DNA of 17,427 nucleotides from Thiomicrorhabdus sp. (GTDB lineage: Bacteria; Pseudomonadota; Gammaproteobacteria; Thiomicrospirales; Thiomicrospiraceae). The notes under the pieces are model-generated. The model made no database searches and had not been told where the DNA came from. It saw nothing but the letters and a program-made list of their open reading frames with translations. A program made the translations under genes and the position numbers. This document shows, one piece after another, positions 7,110 through 15,046 of the stretch (the stretch's first letter is position 1; the number at the start of each line of letters is the position of its first letter). The stretch covers positions 1 to 17,427 of the forward strand of contig WFNQ01000139.1 of assembly GCA_015488565.1 (NCBI GenBank), in the 5' to 3' direction.

Positions 7110-8396
7110 TCAATCAATATGGAAGTCACATCGAAAAATAGAGCCTTTGCCCACTTGGCTTTGTATTTTAAGCTCAGACTCGTGCTTATCTAAAACGTGT
7201 TTTACAATCGCCAGCCCTAACCCTGTCCCGCCACTCTCACGAGATCGTGCGGTATCCACTCGATAAAATCGTTCTGTTAAGCGACTTAAAAACTCATTCG
7301 GAACGCCAATTCCCGTGTCTTCTACTTCAAAGTGAGCGCCTGTCGAATCGGAGTACCAACGAATCGATACCCGCCCCCCTTTAGGCGTATAACGAAAGGC
7401 ATTTGAAATTAAGTTAGTAAAGACACTTTTTAAAGGCTCTTCTACCCCTTTTAAAGACAAGCCCTCTTCAATAGAAAAATCAATCTCGTACTTTTCATCA
7501 TAGAGATAACGAATATCAATCTCAATATTTTTTAACATCTCACTCACTTGAATTACTTTTGTGGTATTCATCAGGGTATCTGACTCAATTCGAGAGAGTG
7601 TTAATAGGTCTTCAATAATCGCTTGCATTCGTAAGGACTGATGGTGCATTTGACCCAGTGGTTTTTCCCAAAGCTGAGGAATTTGATCCGACATATCAAT
7701 CATCATTTCAAGATAGCCATTCACCACGGTTAAAGGGGTTCGTAATTCATGAGAGGCGTTAGCGACAAAATCTTTACGAATTTTTGCCAAATTATACAAC
7801 TCATGCACATCCTCAATCATCAGCAGGCGGTGACCATGATGGTAGTCAAAGATTTCACAGCGATAGGTTCGAGACTGCCCCATAAATCCTTCTAAAAATA
7901 GAGGTTTATCAATCTCTTTCTGCTTTAAATAGCGAATAAACTCAGGTTGTCTGACCAAAGTTTCTAGCTTTCGCCCTGTATCACTTCGCTGAATGGAGAG
8001 AAGGGTTTGAGCGGCATCATTAAACCACTCAATTTTATGATGTTTCGTCAGTGAAATAATGGCTATTGGAAGCGCCATAGAGGCAGCATGAAATTGCTCT
8101 GATTTATTATTTTGCAAATCGGCACGTTTTTCTAGTGCTCGTTGTTTATGAGAGATGATGGCGCAAAGCTCTTGCCAAAACCCTGATTGAGGTGCCGTGG
8201 CATTAGGTACATCACGAAACCAAGCGTCGAACTGGTAAAGACTCCAAATTTGACGAATCAGGTAAAAAAGTAAATAAGCCAGTAAGCTAAAAACCCAAAG
8301 ACCCGTTAACCAAGCAACGAACAAAAACACGCCCAACGACAACGCAACCCACGTTAACTCTCGAGAAATCGCTCTGGATAACGGAGTGCTAGACAC
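7110..8396 (-). CDS. phoR: Phosphate regulon sensor histidine kinase PhoR
   Basis: Membrane histidine kinase/phosphatase that controls PhoB according to Pst transporter status via PhoU. It has 428 residues. A hydrophobic N-terminal hairpin (about 14-49) provides two membrane helices with almost no periplasmic loop, as in other PhoR proteins. A PAS domain spans about 105-195. HisKA contains the phospho-acceptor His216 (NASHELRTPLT). The HATPase domain has an N box (NLISNAFRYTP), a G1 box (DTGIGVP) and a G2 box (GGTGLGLAIVKH). The start is GTG at 8396, with AGGGA four bases upstream, slightly close. It follows phoB by 11 bp, so the pair is cotranscribed. No terminator separates it from pstS, so read-through may add to pstS expression. 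Confidence 0.96.
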   Translation of the reverse strand: MSSTPLSRAISRELTWVALSLGVFLFVAWLTGLWVFSLLAYLLFYLIRQIWSLYQFDAWFRDVPNATAPQSGFWQELCAIISHKQRALEKRADLQNNKSEQFHAASMALPIAIISLTKHHKIEWFNDAAQTLLSIQRSDTGRKLETLVRQPEFIRYLKQKEIDKPLFLEGFMGQSRTYRCEIFDYHHGHRLLMIEDVHELYNLAKIRKDFVANASHELRTPLTVVNGYLEMMIDMSDQIPQLWEKPLGQMHHQSLRMQAIIEDLLTLSRIESDTLMNTTKVIQVSEMLKNIEIDIRYLYDEKYEIDFSIEEGLSLKGVEEPLKSVFTNLISNAFRYTPKGGRVSIRWYSDSTGAHFEVEDTGIGVPNEFLSRLTERFYRVDTARSRESGGTGLGLAIVKHVLDKHESELKIQSQVGKGSIFRCDFHID

Positions 8397-8407
8397 AGAA
8401 TCCCTGC

Positions 8408-9100
8408 TTAATCAACTGAAAAACGATACCCAGCGCCTCGTACAGTCTGTATGACCTCAGCACGCTGAACGGTTTCTAATATTTTTCTAAGTCGTCGAAT
8501 GTGTACATCCACGGTTCGATCTTCCACCACAACCTGCTCTCCCCAAACTCGATCTAACAATTGTAATCGAGTAAAAACTCGATTAGGTCGACTCATAAAA
8601 AACTGCATAAGCTTAAACTCTGTAGGCCCTAGTTTAACCTCTTGATCTGCTACCGTAAAACGATAACTGCCCAAATCAAGCTTTAAATCGCCTTGAATTA
8701 AGCGTTCTGAACGACTTGATTCAGGATGCTCTCTTCTCAAAAGTGCTTTAAGACGAGCGACTAATGCACGTGGAGAAAAAGGTTTAATCACATAGTCATC
8801 CGCACCCGCTTCAAACCCTTGCACTTGATCATTTTCCTCCCCCCTTGCTGTTAACATAATAACGGGCATGGCGGCAAAACGATCATGCTTTCGGATACGT
8901 TCAAGCAAGTTAACGCCCGACATGCCAGGCAACATCCAGTCTAACAACAAGCAGGTTGGAACCTCATCATTTAATAGCTTCCAAGCTTGTTCGCCATTAT
9001 GCGCTTCAACCACGTTGTAGCCTGCTGAAGATAACGTAAAATTTAACATATCACGAATTGCAGCTTCATCTTCGACAATCAGAATGGTATCAAGCGACAT
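8408..9100 (-). CDS. phoB: Phosphate regulon response regulator PhoB
   Basis: OmpR/PhoB-class transcription factor that binds Pho boxes when phosphorylated by PhoR. It has 230 residues. The receiver domain has the acidic pocket Glu10/Asp11, phospho-acceptor Asp54 (LLLDWMLPG), the switch Thr84 (MLTARGEE) and Lys106 (VIKPFSP). The winged-helix DNA-binding domain from about 130 to 228 ends in the classic recognition and wing region, EDRTVDVHIRRLRKIL through VRGAGYRFS. The ATG at 9100 is preceded by a GAGAG site. It lies 12 bp after phoU and 11 bp before phoR. Its probable targets are visible in the window: the Pho boxes before pstS and pstC. Confidence 0.97.
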   Translation of the reverse strand: MSLDTILIVEDEAAIRDMLNFTLSSAGYNVVEAHNGEQAWKLLNDEVPTCLLLDWMLPGMSGVNLLERIRKHDRFAAMPVIMLTARGEENDQVQGFEAGADDYVIKPFSPRALVARLKALLRREHPESSRSERLIQGDLKLDLGSYRFTVADQEVKLGPTEFKLMQFFMSRPNRVFTRLQLLDRVWGEQVVVEDRTVDVHIRRLRKILETVQRAEVIQTVRGAGYRFSVD

Positions 9101-9112
9101 GAGAACACTCTC

Positions 9113-9841
9113 TTATAGTTTCTCTAAAAACTTGGTTAAACGCTCTTGATCCATATTACGAACGTCTTTACCTTGCACTAAATAGATAATGCTTTCCATA
9201 ATATTTAACGCGTGATCGGATAAACGTTCGCTGGCTCGCAACGCGGTCATGACTTCAAGCAAACACTCAACATTCTCAGGGTTTTTCTTAAACTGTTCCG
9301 TGACATCTTTACACGCCTTAGCATACACGTTATCAACGACTTCTTCTTGATCCAAGATAGACATGGCATCTTCAGCCGATACACGAGCAAAAGCATTCAG
9401 TGTTGTTTTTAACATTTCACGAGAGCGCGTGGTAATATCAACCAGCTCGGCATACCCAGCATAATTGGCACACACACAAGGTTCATTTTTATGAAACTTA
9501 ATCACCAATTTGGCCAGTTTACAAATTTCATCCCCCATGCGCTCTAAATCAATGGCGATTCGAATCGTCGCTAAAATTAAACGTAAATCAGACGCGGTGG
9601 GCTGCTGACGAGCTAAGACACGAATGCATAGACGATCAATTTCCATCTCCGCTTGATTAATCGATTTATCAAAACGCACCACTTCTTTGGCTATTTTAAT
9701 GTCACTATTGCCCAATGCAGAGAGCGCCATATCCAGTTGATTTTCAACCATGCCACCCATTTCTAAAATATGATTAAACAACTCTTCTAAATTACGGTTT
9801 AACTGATTGGAGATGTGAGAACTAAACTCTTTTTTTTGCAT
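9113..9841 (-). CDS. phoU: Phosphate-signalling regulator PhoU
   Basis: Cytosolic helical protein that links the PstB/PstC transporter to PhoR and dampens phosphate signalling and uptake. From the chosen ATG it has 242 residues in two PhoU three-helix repeats. Both hold the conserved acidic, metal-binding type motifs, for example LERMGDEICKLA in the first and SERLSDHALNIMESI in the second. An in-frame GTG at 9871 would add ten residues, but the ATG at 9841 has AGGA nine bases upstream, and its N-terminus (MQKKEFSSHISNQLNRNLEEL) lines up with E. coli PhoU, so 9841 is preferred. It sits between pstB and phoB. Confidence 0.95.
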   Translation of the reverse strand: MQKKEFSSHISNQLNRNLEELFNHILEMGGMVENQLDMALSALGNSDIKIAKEVVRFDKSINQAEMEIDRLCIRVLARQQPTASDLRLILATIRIAIDLERMGDEICKLAKLVIKFHKNEPCVCANYAGYAELVDITTRSREMLKTTLNAFARVSAEDAMSILDQEEVVDNVYAKACKDVTEQFKKNPENVECLLEVMTALRASERLSDHALNIMESIIYLVQGKDVRNMDQERLTKFLEKL

Positions 9842-9897
9842 AACTAACGTTCCTATTGTATTTTTAAGCACGAATTAATGGTGAAACCACTATCCAT

Positions 9898-10713
9898 TTA
9901 ACCGTAACGCCCTGAAATATAATCTTCTGTTTGTTTTAATTTTGGATTGGTAAACAGTGAATCCGTATCGGTATACTCCACCATATCCCCCATATACATA
10001 AAGGCAGTATAATCGGACACACGTGCGGCTTGCTGCATATTGTGTGTCACGATTAAAATTGTGAACTCTTTTTTCAACTCAAAAATAAGCTCTTCTACGG
10101 CCAAGGTCGAAATTGGATCCAGTGCGGAAGTTGGTTCATCCAATAACAACACCTCTGGTTTAATCGCAATGGCTCTCGCAATACACAAACGTTGCTGCTG
10201 TCCACCCGATAAACTCAAGGCATTATCATCTAAACGATCTTTTACCTCTTCCCAAAGGTTCGCACCACGTAATGCCCACTCAACGGTTTCATTCAACACT
10301 TGCTTATCACGAATATTTTGTAATCTCAGTCCGTAACAAACATTTTCAAAAATGCTTTTAGGAAAAGGGTTTGGTTTTTGAAACACCATACCAACACGAC
10401 GACGCAATGCTGATACATCCATATGCTTTGAATAAACATCCTCATCATGCAATAAAATTTCGCCTTCCACACTCACCGAGTCAATCAAATCATTCATACG
10501 ATTAAAGCAACGTAATAACGTCGACTTTCCACAACCTGACGGACCAATAAAAGCGGTAACTCTGTTTTCAGGCAACTTCATACTAATGCCCTTTAGAGCC
10601 TGTTTAGAGCCATAATAGAGATTCCAATCTTTCACCTCTATCGCAATCTCTTCATTTTCTAATTTCAACTTATTAGAGCTGCTTTCCATCGAAAATTTCT
10701 TTAATCCTGCCAT
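9898..10713 (-). CDS. pstB: Phosphate ABC transporter ATP-binding protein PstB
   Basis: ATPase subunit that powers PstCA-mediated phosphate import. It has 271 residues, near the family norm, with about 25 extra residues at the N-terminus. Walker A is GPSGCGKS at 57-64, the Q-loop glutamine is Gln112 (VFQKPNPFPKSI), the signature LSGGQQQR starts at 168, Walker B is LLLDEP with Asp192 and catalytic Glu193, and the switch histidine is His224. The ATG has TAGGA about seven bases upstream, which supports the longer N-terminus. It lies 83 bp after pstA, the largest gap inside the pstC-phoR run; the gap holds only a weak CACAA/TTGTG hairpin followed by T6. Confidence 0.97.
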   Translation of the reverse strand: MAGLKKFSMESSSNKLKLENEEIAIEVKDWNLYYGSKQALKGISMKLPENRVTAFIGPSGCGKSTLLRCFNRMNDLIDSVSVEGEILLHDEDVYSKHMDVSALRRRVGMVFQKPNPFPKSIFENVCYGLRLQNIRDKQVLNETVEWALRGANLWEEVKDRLDDNALSLSGGQQQRLCIARAIAIKPEVLLLDEPTSALDPISTLAVEELIFELKKEFTILIVTHNMQQAARVSDYTAFMYMGDMVEYTDTDSLFTNPKLKQTEDYISGRYG

Positions 10714-10796
10714 GCGTATTTCCTAACCTTAAATCTTTTAATGTGACGATTTGAGCATCTAAAAAATGCCCACAACGGTTCAAATTGTGCCTGAAA

Positions 10797-12443
10797 TTAA
10801 TTACCCAGCGATTTATAACGCTCTCTTAGGCGGTTTCGAATCATAATTGCCCCTAAGTTAAGCGAGACAATAATCACCACCAGCAATAAAGACGTTGCAT
10901 ACACCAATGGTTGAGACGCTTCTACATTCGGGCTTTGGAAGCCAACATCATAAATATGAAACCCTAAATGCATAAATTTATTTTCTAAATGAATAAAGGG
11001 CGCATTAAAATCAACGGGCAATGTCGGCGCTAACTTAACCACCCCAACCAACATTAAAGGTGCAACCTCTCCAGCCGCACGTGCAATCGCTAAAATAAGC
11101 CCGGTCATAATAGCGGGTGTTGCCATTGGTAAGACAATACGCATAATGGTTTCAAACTTAGTGGCTCCCAATGCCAAACCGCCTTCACGTAAAGAGCGCG
11201 GAATACGTGACAAGCCCTCTTGTGTGGATACGATAACCACTGGCAGTGTTAATAGCGCCATGGTTAAAGAGGCCCATAACAACCCTGGTGTACCAAACAC
11301 AGGACTAGGGGCGGCATAACCATAAAATAGATCATCTATTGACCCCCCTAAAATATACACGAAAAATCCTAACCCAAAGATACCAAAAACGATGGAAGGA
11401 ACCCCTGCTAAGTTGTTAATCGAGATTCGAACCAGTCTTAAAACAGGGCCATCTTTTGCATATTCAGACATATAAATTGCAGCTAACACCCCCATTGGGG
11501 TGACTAAAATAGTCATTAATAGAACCATCGTAACCGTACCCACAATGGCAGGAAAGACCCCTCCTTCGGTATTTGCTTCACGCGGGTCCTCGGTCAAGAA
11601 ATTGCCAATCGATCCAAAAAAGAACCCAACCTTGGCAATCAAGGACATATTATTTGGTTGCCAAAAGCGCACCACTTGTTTTATTTTAACGGTAATCTTT
11701 TGCCCACCAGCAATACCTAATGTGACCTCTCCCAATGAGTTGGCTTGATCATACAGCTGTTGTATCGCAGTTTGATGCTCCACAAACTCCTGATTAAAGG
11801 CCGTCCGTTTCGCTTCAAATTCGGCTTCCGTTTGGGCATCATACTCCCCTTCGGCTTCCAATTTCTTCTGCTCTAAACGCAACCTTTCAATCTGATAATT
11901 AATCCCACCAATAACCACTTTTTCAATGTGAAGTATCTCTTCATGAAGTGCCGTACCTTGCTCGGCTAAATCTTGTAGTACCTCTTTTACCGCCTCACCC
12001 GTAGCAATGACCTCACCGTTCACTTTAAGCGACTCTAAATGGCCGTAAACATTACCCCACTGATAACGCTCAACAACCGTAATACCATCAGCCAACTTAA
12101 CCTGAGTTTCATCAATATCTCTTGAATTGATCCACTTAAAATCAATACCATAAATATCACGATTTCCTGTTTTAATCAGGTACTCAGGTACTTCGTGTAC
12201 AATTTCAATATTTGATGCATCCTCAACCAACTTTAGTTTGGTATCATGCAGTTCACCAATAACCTGCTCTATTTGACCATTTGAGTGCATGACTTGATAG
12301 TCATAGACATTATGTGGCCAAAAGTGCAACAGCCCTTTATAAGCAATCATCGCAAGCAAGCCAAAGACCAACACGACACTAACACTGACTGCGGAAGCAC
12401 TAAACCAAATCCAGTGCTCCCCTTTATTCATCCAACTTTTCAT
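10797..12443 (-). CDS. pstA: Phosphate ABC transporter permease PstA, long form
   Basis: Membrane permease subunit of the Pst phosphate importer. At 548 residues it is much longer than E. coli PstA (about 296). After membrane helix 1 (about 13-36) comes an extracytoplasmic insertion to about residue 270, whose second half (151-235) is charged, heptad-like and probably coiled coil (EILHIEKVV, IERLRLEQKKLEAEGE). The permease core from about 295 has several helices and the EAA loop (GLALGATKFETIMRIVLP) that docks on PstB. Long forms of this kind are known in pseudomonads and other gammaproteobacteria. The ATG follows an AAGGA that overlaps the pstC stop, so translation is probably coupled. Confidence 0.94.
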   Translation of the reverse strand: MKSWMNKGEHWIWFSASAVSVSVVLVFGLLAMIAYKGLLHFWPHNVYDYQVMHSNGQIEQVIGELHDTKLKLVEDASNIEIVHEVPEYLIKTGNRDIYGIDFKWINSRDIDETQVKLADGITVVERYQWGNVYGHLESLKVNGEVIATGEAVKEVLQDLAEQGTALHEEILHIEKVVIGGINYQIERLRLEQKKLEAEGEYDAQTEAEFEAKRTAFNQEFVEHQTAIQQLYDQANSLGEVTLGIAGGQKITVKIKQVVRFWQPNNMSLIAKVGFFFGSIGNFLTEDPREANTEGGVFPAIVGTVTMVLLMTILVTPMGVLAAIYMSEYAKDGPVLRLVRISINNLAGVPSIVFGIFGLGFFVYILGGSIDDLFYGYAAPSPVFGTPGLLWASLTMALLTLPVVIVSTQEGLSRIPRSLREGGLALGATKFETIMRIVLPMATPAIMTGLILAIARAAGEVAPLMLVGVVKLAPTLPVDFNAPFIHLENKFMHLGFHIYDVGFQSPNVEASQPLVYATSLLLVVIIVSLNLGAIMIRNRLRERYKSLGN

Positions 12444-12454
12444 CGCACGATTCC

Positions 12455-14725
12455 TTAAAGTGAACTGTATTTACGGCGCATGCGCTCACGCACAATTTCC
12501 GCTAACGTATTAAAGAAGAAGGTAAAGACAAATAGCGCCAAACCAGATAAAAATAACACACGGTAATGCGAGCTATACACTTCAGCTTCGGCCATTTCTA
12601 CCGCCAAGTTAGCCGACAAGGTTCGCATTCCTTCAAAAATATTCAATTCCATTAATGGCGTATTACCCGATGCCATTAAGACAATCATCGTTTCACCGAC
12701 ACCACGCCCAAAACCGAGCATAATGGCAGAAAAAATACCTGGACTGGCCGTTGGTAGCACAACACCCACCATCGTCTGCCAACTACTCGCACCCAATGCT
12801 AAAGAGCCATTAATCAAATAACGTGGTACGTTATAAATGGCATCTTCTGCCACGGAGAAGATCGTCGGAATCAACGCAAACCCCATCGCAAACCCAATAA
12901 CCATTGCATTACGCTGGTCAAAATCAATACCGGCAGAGTAAGTTAACCAATGGCGCATATCGCCATTAAAGAAGGTATTTTCAAGCGGCTTATCCATGGA
13001 CATCGCAAAATAGCCCAATAAAAAGACCACGGGAATCATCAATAAGGTTCGCTTACCTTCTGGCACGAGCAGACGTATCGACTTTGGTAACTTAGACCAA
13101 GAAAAACCAAACAAGAGAATCCCAATAGGCACAACAATCAAAATAGCAAAGAATCCAGACAGGTTGGCCTCCATCATTGGAGCAAGCCATAATCCAGCCA
13201 AAAACCCTAAAATAACTGTAGGTAACGCCTCAATAAGCTCGACCGAAGGCTTAATCCACTGGCGTGTTTTTGCATCCATAAAAAATGCGGTATAAACAGC
13301 GGCCAATATCGCAATGGGAACCGCAAACAGCATCGAATAGATGGCGGCTTTAATCGTACCAAAGGTTAAGGGCATCATCGACATTTTAGGTTCAAAATCG
13401 GAACTGGCCGAGGAGGACTGCCAAATGTAGTTAGGCTCTTCATATCCCTCATACCACACCTTGCCCCACAAGCTTTTAAAAGAGACATCGGCGTATTCAT
13501 TTTCCACATTATAGTTAATCAACTGCCCAGATTTGGTTTCCAACAACACACCATTGGCTCTCGGCATAATCGCCACAAAAGACAATCCTTTCTTATCCAC
13601 TTCAAAGCTGTCTAAATGTCTTTCTGAAGTAGAATGAAATAGGTCAAACTGCCCCGCCTGATCAATCGTAGCAAACCCTTTACGTGCATGTTCAATCGCG
13701 ATCATGGTTACTGGGTTATCAGAGACCTTAAACTCACGAATTTTTTCCAACTGAAATACGTTGTCTTTATTACGCACAGGAAACCATTGGTATACAACGC
13801 CCTGCTCTGAACCAATCATTAATGAGTAGTCGCCTAATAAAAAGCGAATAGTAGAGATGGCATCCCCCTCAGATAAAAACTGAACATGCTGAATCAACTC
13901 TGGCGATTCAATATCAGACAGGTCGTAATAATCCGCAACGCCCTCTTTCGAAACAAGATATAGGTTACGCATACTGCCATCCAGCAACAAATACTCAACG
14001 TCTACCTGTTGCTCAAACGTGGCCTCTCCCTCTTCGGAAAGCATCAATGAGTCATCTAAAAAAGAGGCCTCAACCGTAAAGCTCTTTACCGAAATTTGAC
14101 TCGATTGCGTCTCTTGATAAGCCACCACCAAACTTTCATCATTCAAACGCAAGGCAAGTTTTTCAATCGCGGAAGAACCAAGTTCAAGAGGTTCTTCACC
14201 AAAAGGATACTTAATTTTGGGCGTAATCGTTTTAACATCATTTGGGTAGGTCACTTCATACCCATACTGAGCAATAAGCAATGCGCCATCAGACAAACCA
14301 AAGGCCAATATATTTTTGGCCTCATCAACAAGACTAAAAGAGGTGATTTCTTCTCCATTCAAAGGCAGTTCTTGCTCATTAGAAACACGACCATCCTTTA
14401 AAGAAAACCCAAGCAACTGGCCACTTTGAGTAAACCGAACAGCGCTGTCTTTATATTCATCAATGCCGTAATAAAGTGTTTCATCCTGAGCAGAGCCTGG
14501 AGTTTTAAAGGTAGAGAACTTTTCAACCGTGGCAGAGGTAAACAAGGGTGCGACGACATACACTAAAAAGAACATAATAAGCAATACGGCGGCAATAACA
14601 GAAATCCCACCAAAGCTGATACTATAGCGTGCAAAGTGATCCTTAAAGTTTCGAATACGAATCCGTCTTTCAAAGGCTGGGCCTTTTAAAACCTTATCTA
14701 ACTTCTGTTCTATTTTCTTTTCCAT
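12455..14725 (-). CDS. pstC: Phosphate ABC transporter permease PstC, long form
   Basis: Membrane permease partner of PstA. From the ATG at 14725 it has 756 residues, more than twice E. coli PstC (319). After a basic cytoplasmic N-terminus and membrane helix 1 (about 35-60) there is a roughly 390-residue extracytoplasmic domain. It is beta-rich by eye, with recurring blocks such as LYLVSKEGVADYYDLSD and SLMIGSEQGVVYQWFPV, suggestive of a propeller-like fold. The permease core starts near 450 and has the EAA loop GSLALGASSWQTMVGVVLP near 640-660. An in-frame TTG at 14764 would extend the frame by 13 residues, but no ribosome site precedes it and it would lie at or before the likely transcription start. 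The ATG also lacks a strong ribosome site. First gene of the pst-pho run. Confidence 0.93.
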   Translation of the reverse strand: MEKKIEQKLDKVLKGPAFERRIRIRNFKDHFARYSISFGGISVIAAVLLIMFFLVYVVAPLFTSATVEKFSTFKTPGSAQDETLYYGIDEYKDSAVRFTQSGQLLGFSLKDGRVSNEQELPLNGEEITSFSLVDEAKNILAFGLSDGALLIAQYGYEVTYPNDVKTITPKIKYPFGEEPLELGSSAIEKLALRLNDESLVVAYQETQSSQISVKSFTVEASFLDDSLMLSEEGEATFEQQVDVEYLLLDGSMRNLYLVSKEGVADYYDLSDIESPELIQHVQFLSEGDAISTIRFLLGDYSLMIGSEQGVVYQWFPVRNKDNVFQLEKIREFKVSDNPVTMIAIEHARKGFATIDQAGQFDLFHSTSERHLDSFEVDKKGLSFVAIMPRANGVLLETKSGQLINYNVENEYADVSFKSLWGKVWYEGYEEPNYIWQSSSASSDFEPKMSMMPLTFGTIKAAIYSMLFAVPIAILAAVYTAFFMDAKTRQWIKPSVELIEALPTVILGFLAGLWLAPMMEANLSGFFAILIVVPIGILLFGFSWSKLPKSIRLLVPEGKRTLLMIPVVFLLGYFAMSMDKPLENTFFNGDMRHWLTYSAGIDFDQRNAMVIGFAMGFALIPTIFSVAEDAIYNVPRYLINGSLALGASSWQTMVGVVLPTASPGIFSAIMLGFGRGVGETMIVLMASGNTPLMELNIFEGMRTLSANLAVEMAEAEVYSSHYRVLFLSGLALFVFTFFFNTLAEIVRERMRRKYSSL

Positions 14726-14790
14726 TGCAATATTACCAATCCAGTAAGCCGTTGATTCGCGCAATTTTACATCTTAAACTTATGCGTTAT

Positions 14791-14808
14791 GTTACAGAAA
14801 AATTACAA
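14791..14808 (-). promoter_or_regulatory. Candidate two-unit Pho box upstream of pstC
   Basis: On the minus strand, TTGTAAT (14808-14802), spacer TTTT, then CTGTAAC (14797-14791) has the 7+4+7 layout of a Pho box, each half matching CTGTCAT at five of seven positions. A possible -10, TAAGAT (14776-14771), lies 14 bases downstream, a little farther than the ideal 10. Regulation of pstCAB-phoU-phoBR by PhoB is expected, which adds support. Confidence 0.5.
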
Positions 14809-14974
14809 TTTAATTCAGGCAAACAAAGATGCCCATATTGCACCAATAAAGAATACTTTCGCACCACAAACAAACAGCTCCGTATTCATCACTCTTCTAT
14901 ACGCAAACAGCTGTTTTTAAATTAACCCCTTATGGTTCAATAAGTTACCCCTCTTTAAAAAAATATTCGCTTTT

Positions 14975-14990
14975 TGGCATGTTTCCCGCT
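14975..14990 (+). promoter_or_regulatory. Candidate sigma-54 promoter of glnA
   Basis: TGGCATGTTTCCCGCT has the invariant GG (14976-14977) and GC (14988-14989) separated by exactly 10 bases, as in the TGGCAC-N5-TTGCA type of promoter. The -24 side matches well; the -12 side is CCGC rather than TTGC. Transcription would start near 15001, about 46 bases before the glnA ATG. Sigma-54 control by NtrC is usual for glnA in this bacterial class. Confidence 0.55.
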
Positions 14991-15046
14991 AATATCAGCG
15001 ATGATAATTTTTTATTTACACAGCCTTACTTAAAAAGGAAAAACAG

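Larger units (their letters stand above)
14726..15046. promoter_or_regulatory. Shared pstC/glnA divergent control region (no gene)
   Basis: A 321-bp AT-rich stretch lies between the pstC ATG and the glnA ATG. On the pstC side it holds a two-unit Pho box. In the middle there are two GCACCA direct repeats (14840-14845, 14861-14866), two CAAACAGCT repeats 33 bp apart (14871-14879, 14904-14912) and the palindrome AAACAGCTGTTT (14905-14916). On the glnA side there is a sigma-54-type promoter. A 66-codon plus-strand reading frame crosses part of it (14725-14925) but has no ribosome site or recognisable product, so it is not called. Confidence 0.6.

Noticed and set aside
9842..9871. GTG start of phoU at 9871, ten residues longer
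   Set aside because: The ATG at 9841 has a proper ribosome site and gives the standard PhoU N-terminus.
10762..10796. CACAA/TTGTG hairpin with nearby T6 between pstA and pstB, possible attenuator
   Set aside because: Only five base pairs with a mismatch before the T-run; too weak to claim, and pstB must be made together with pstA.
14726..14764. TTG start of pstC at 14764, thirteen residues longer
   Set aside because: No ribosome site and it would lie at or upstream of the likely transcription start; the ATG at 14725 is preferred.
14725..14925. 66-codon plus-strand open frame containing a CPYC motif in the pstC-glnA gap
   Set aside because: No ribosome site, it overlaps the pstC start and the candidate Pho box, and the composition looks like translated AT-rich non-coding DNA.
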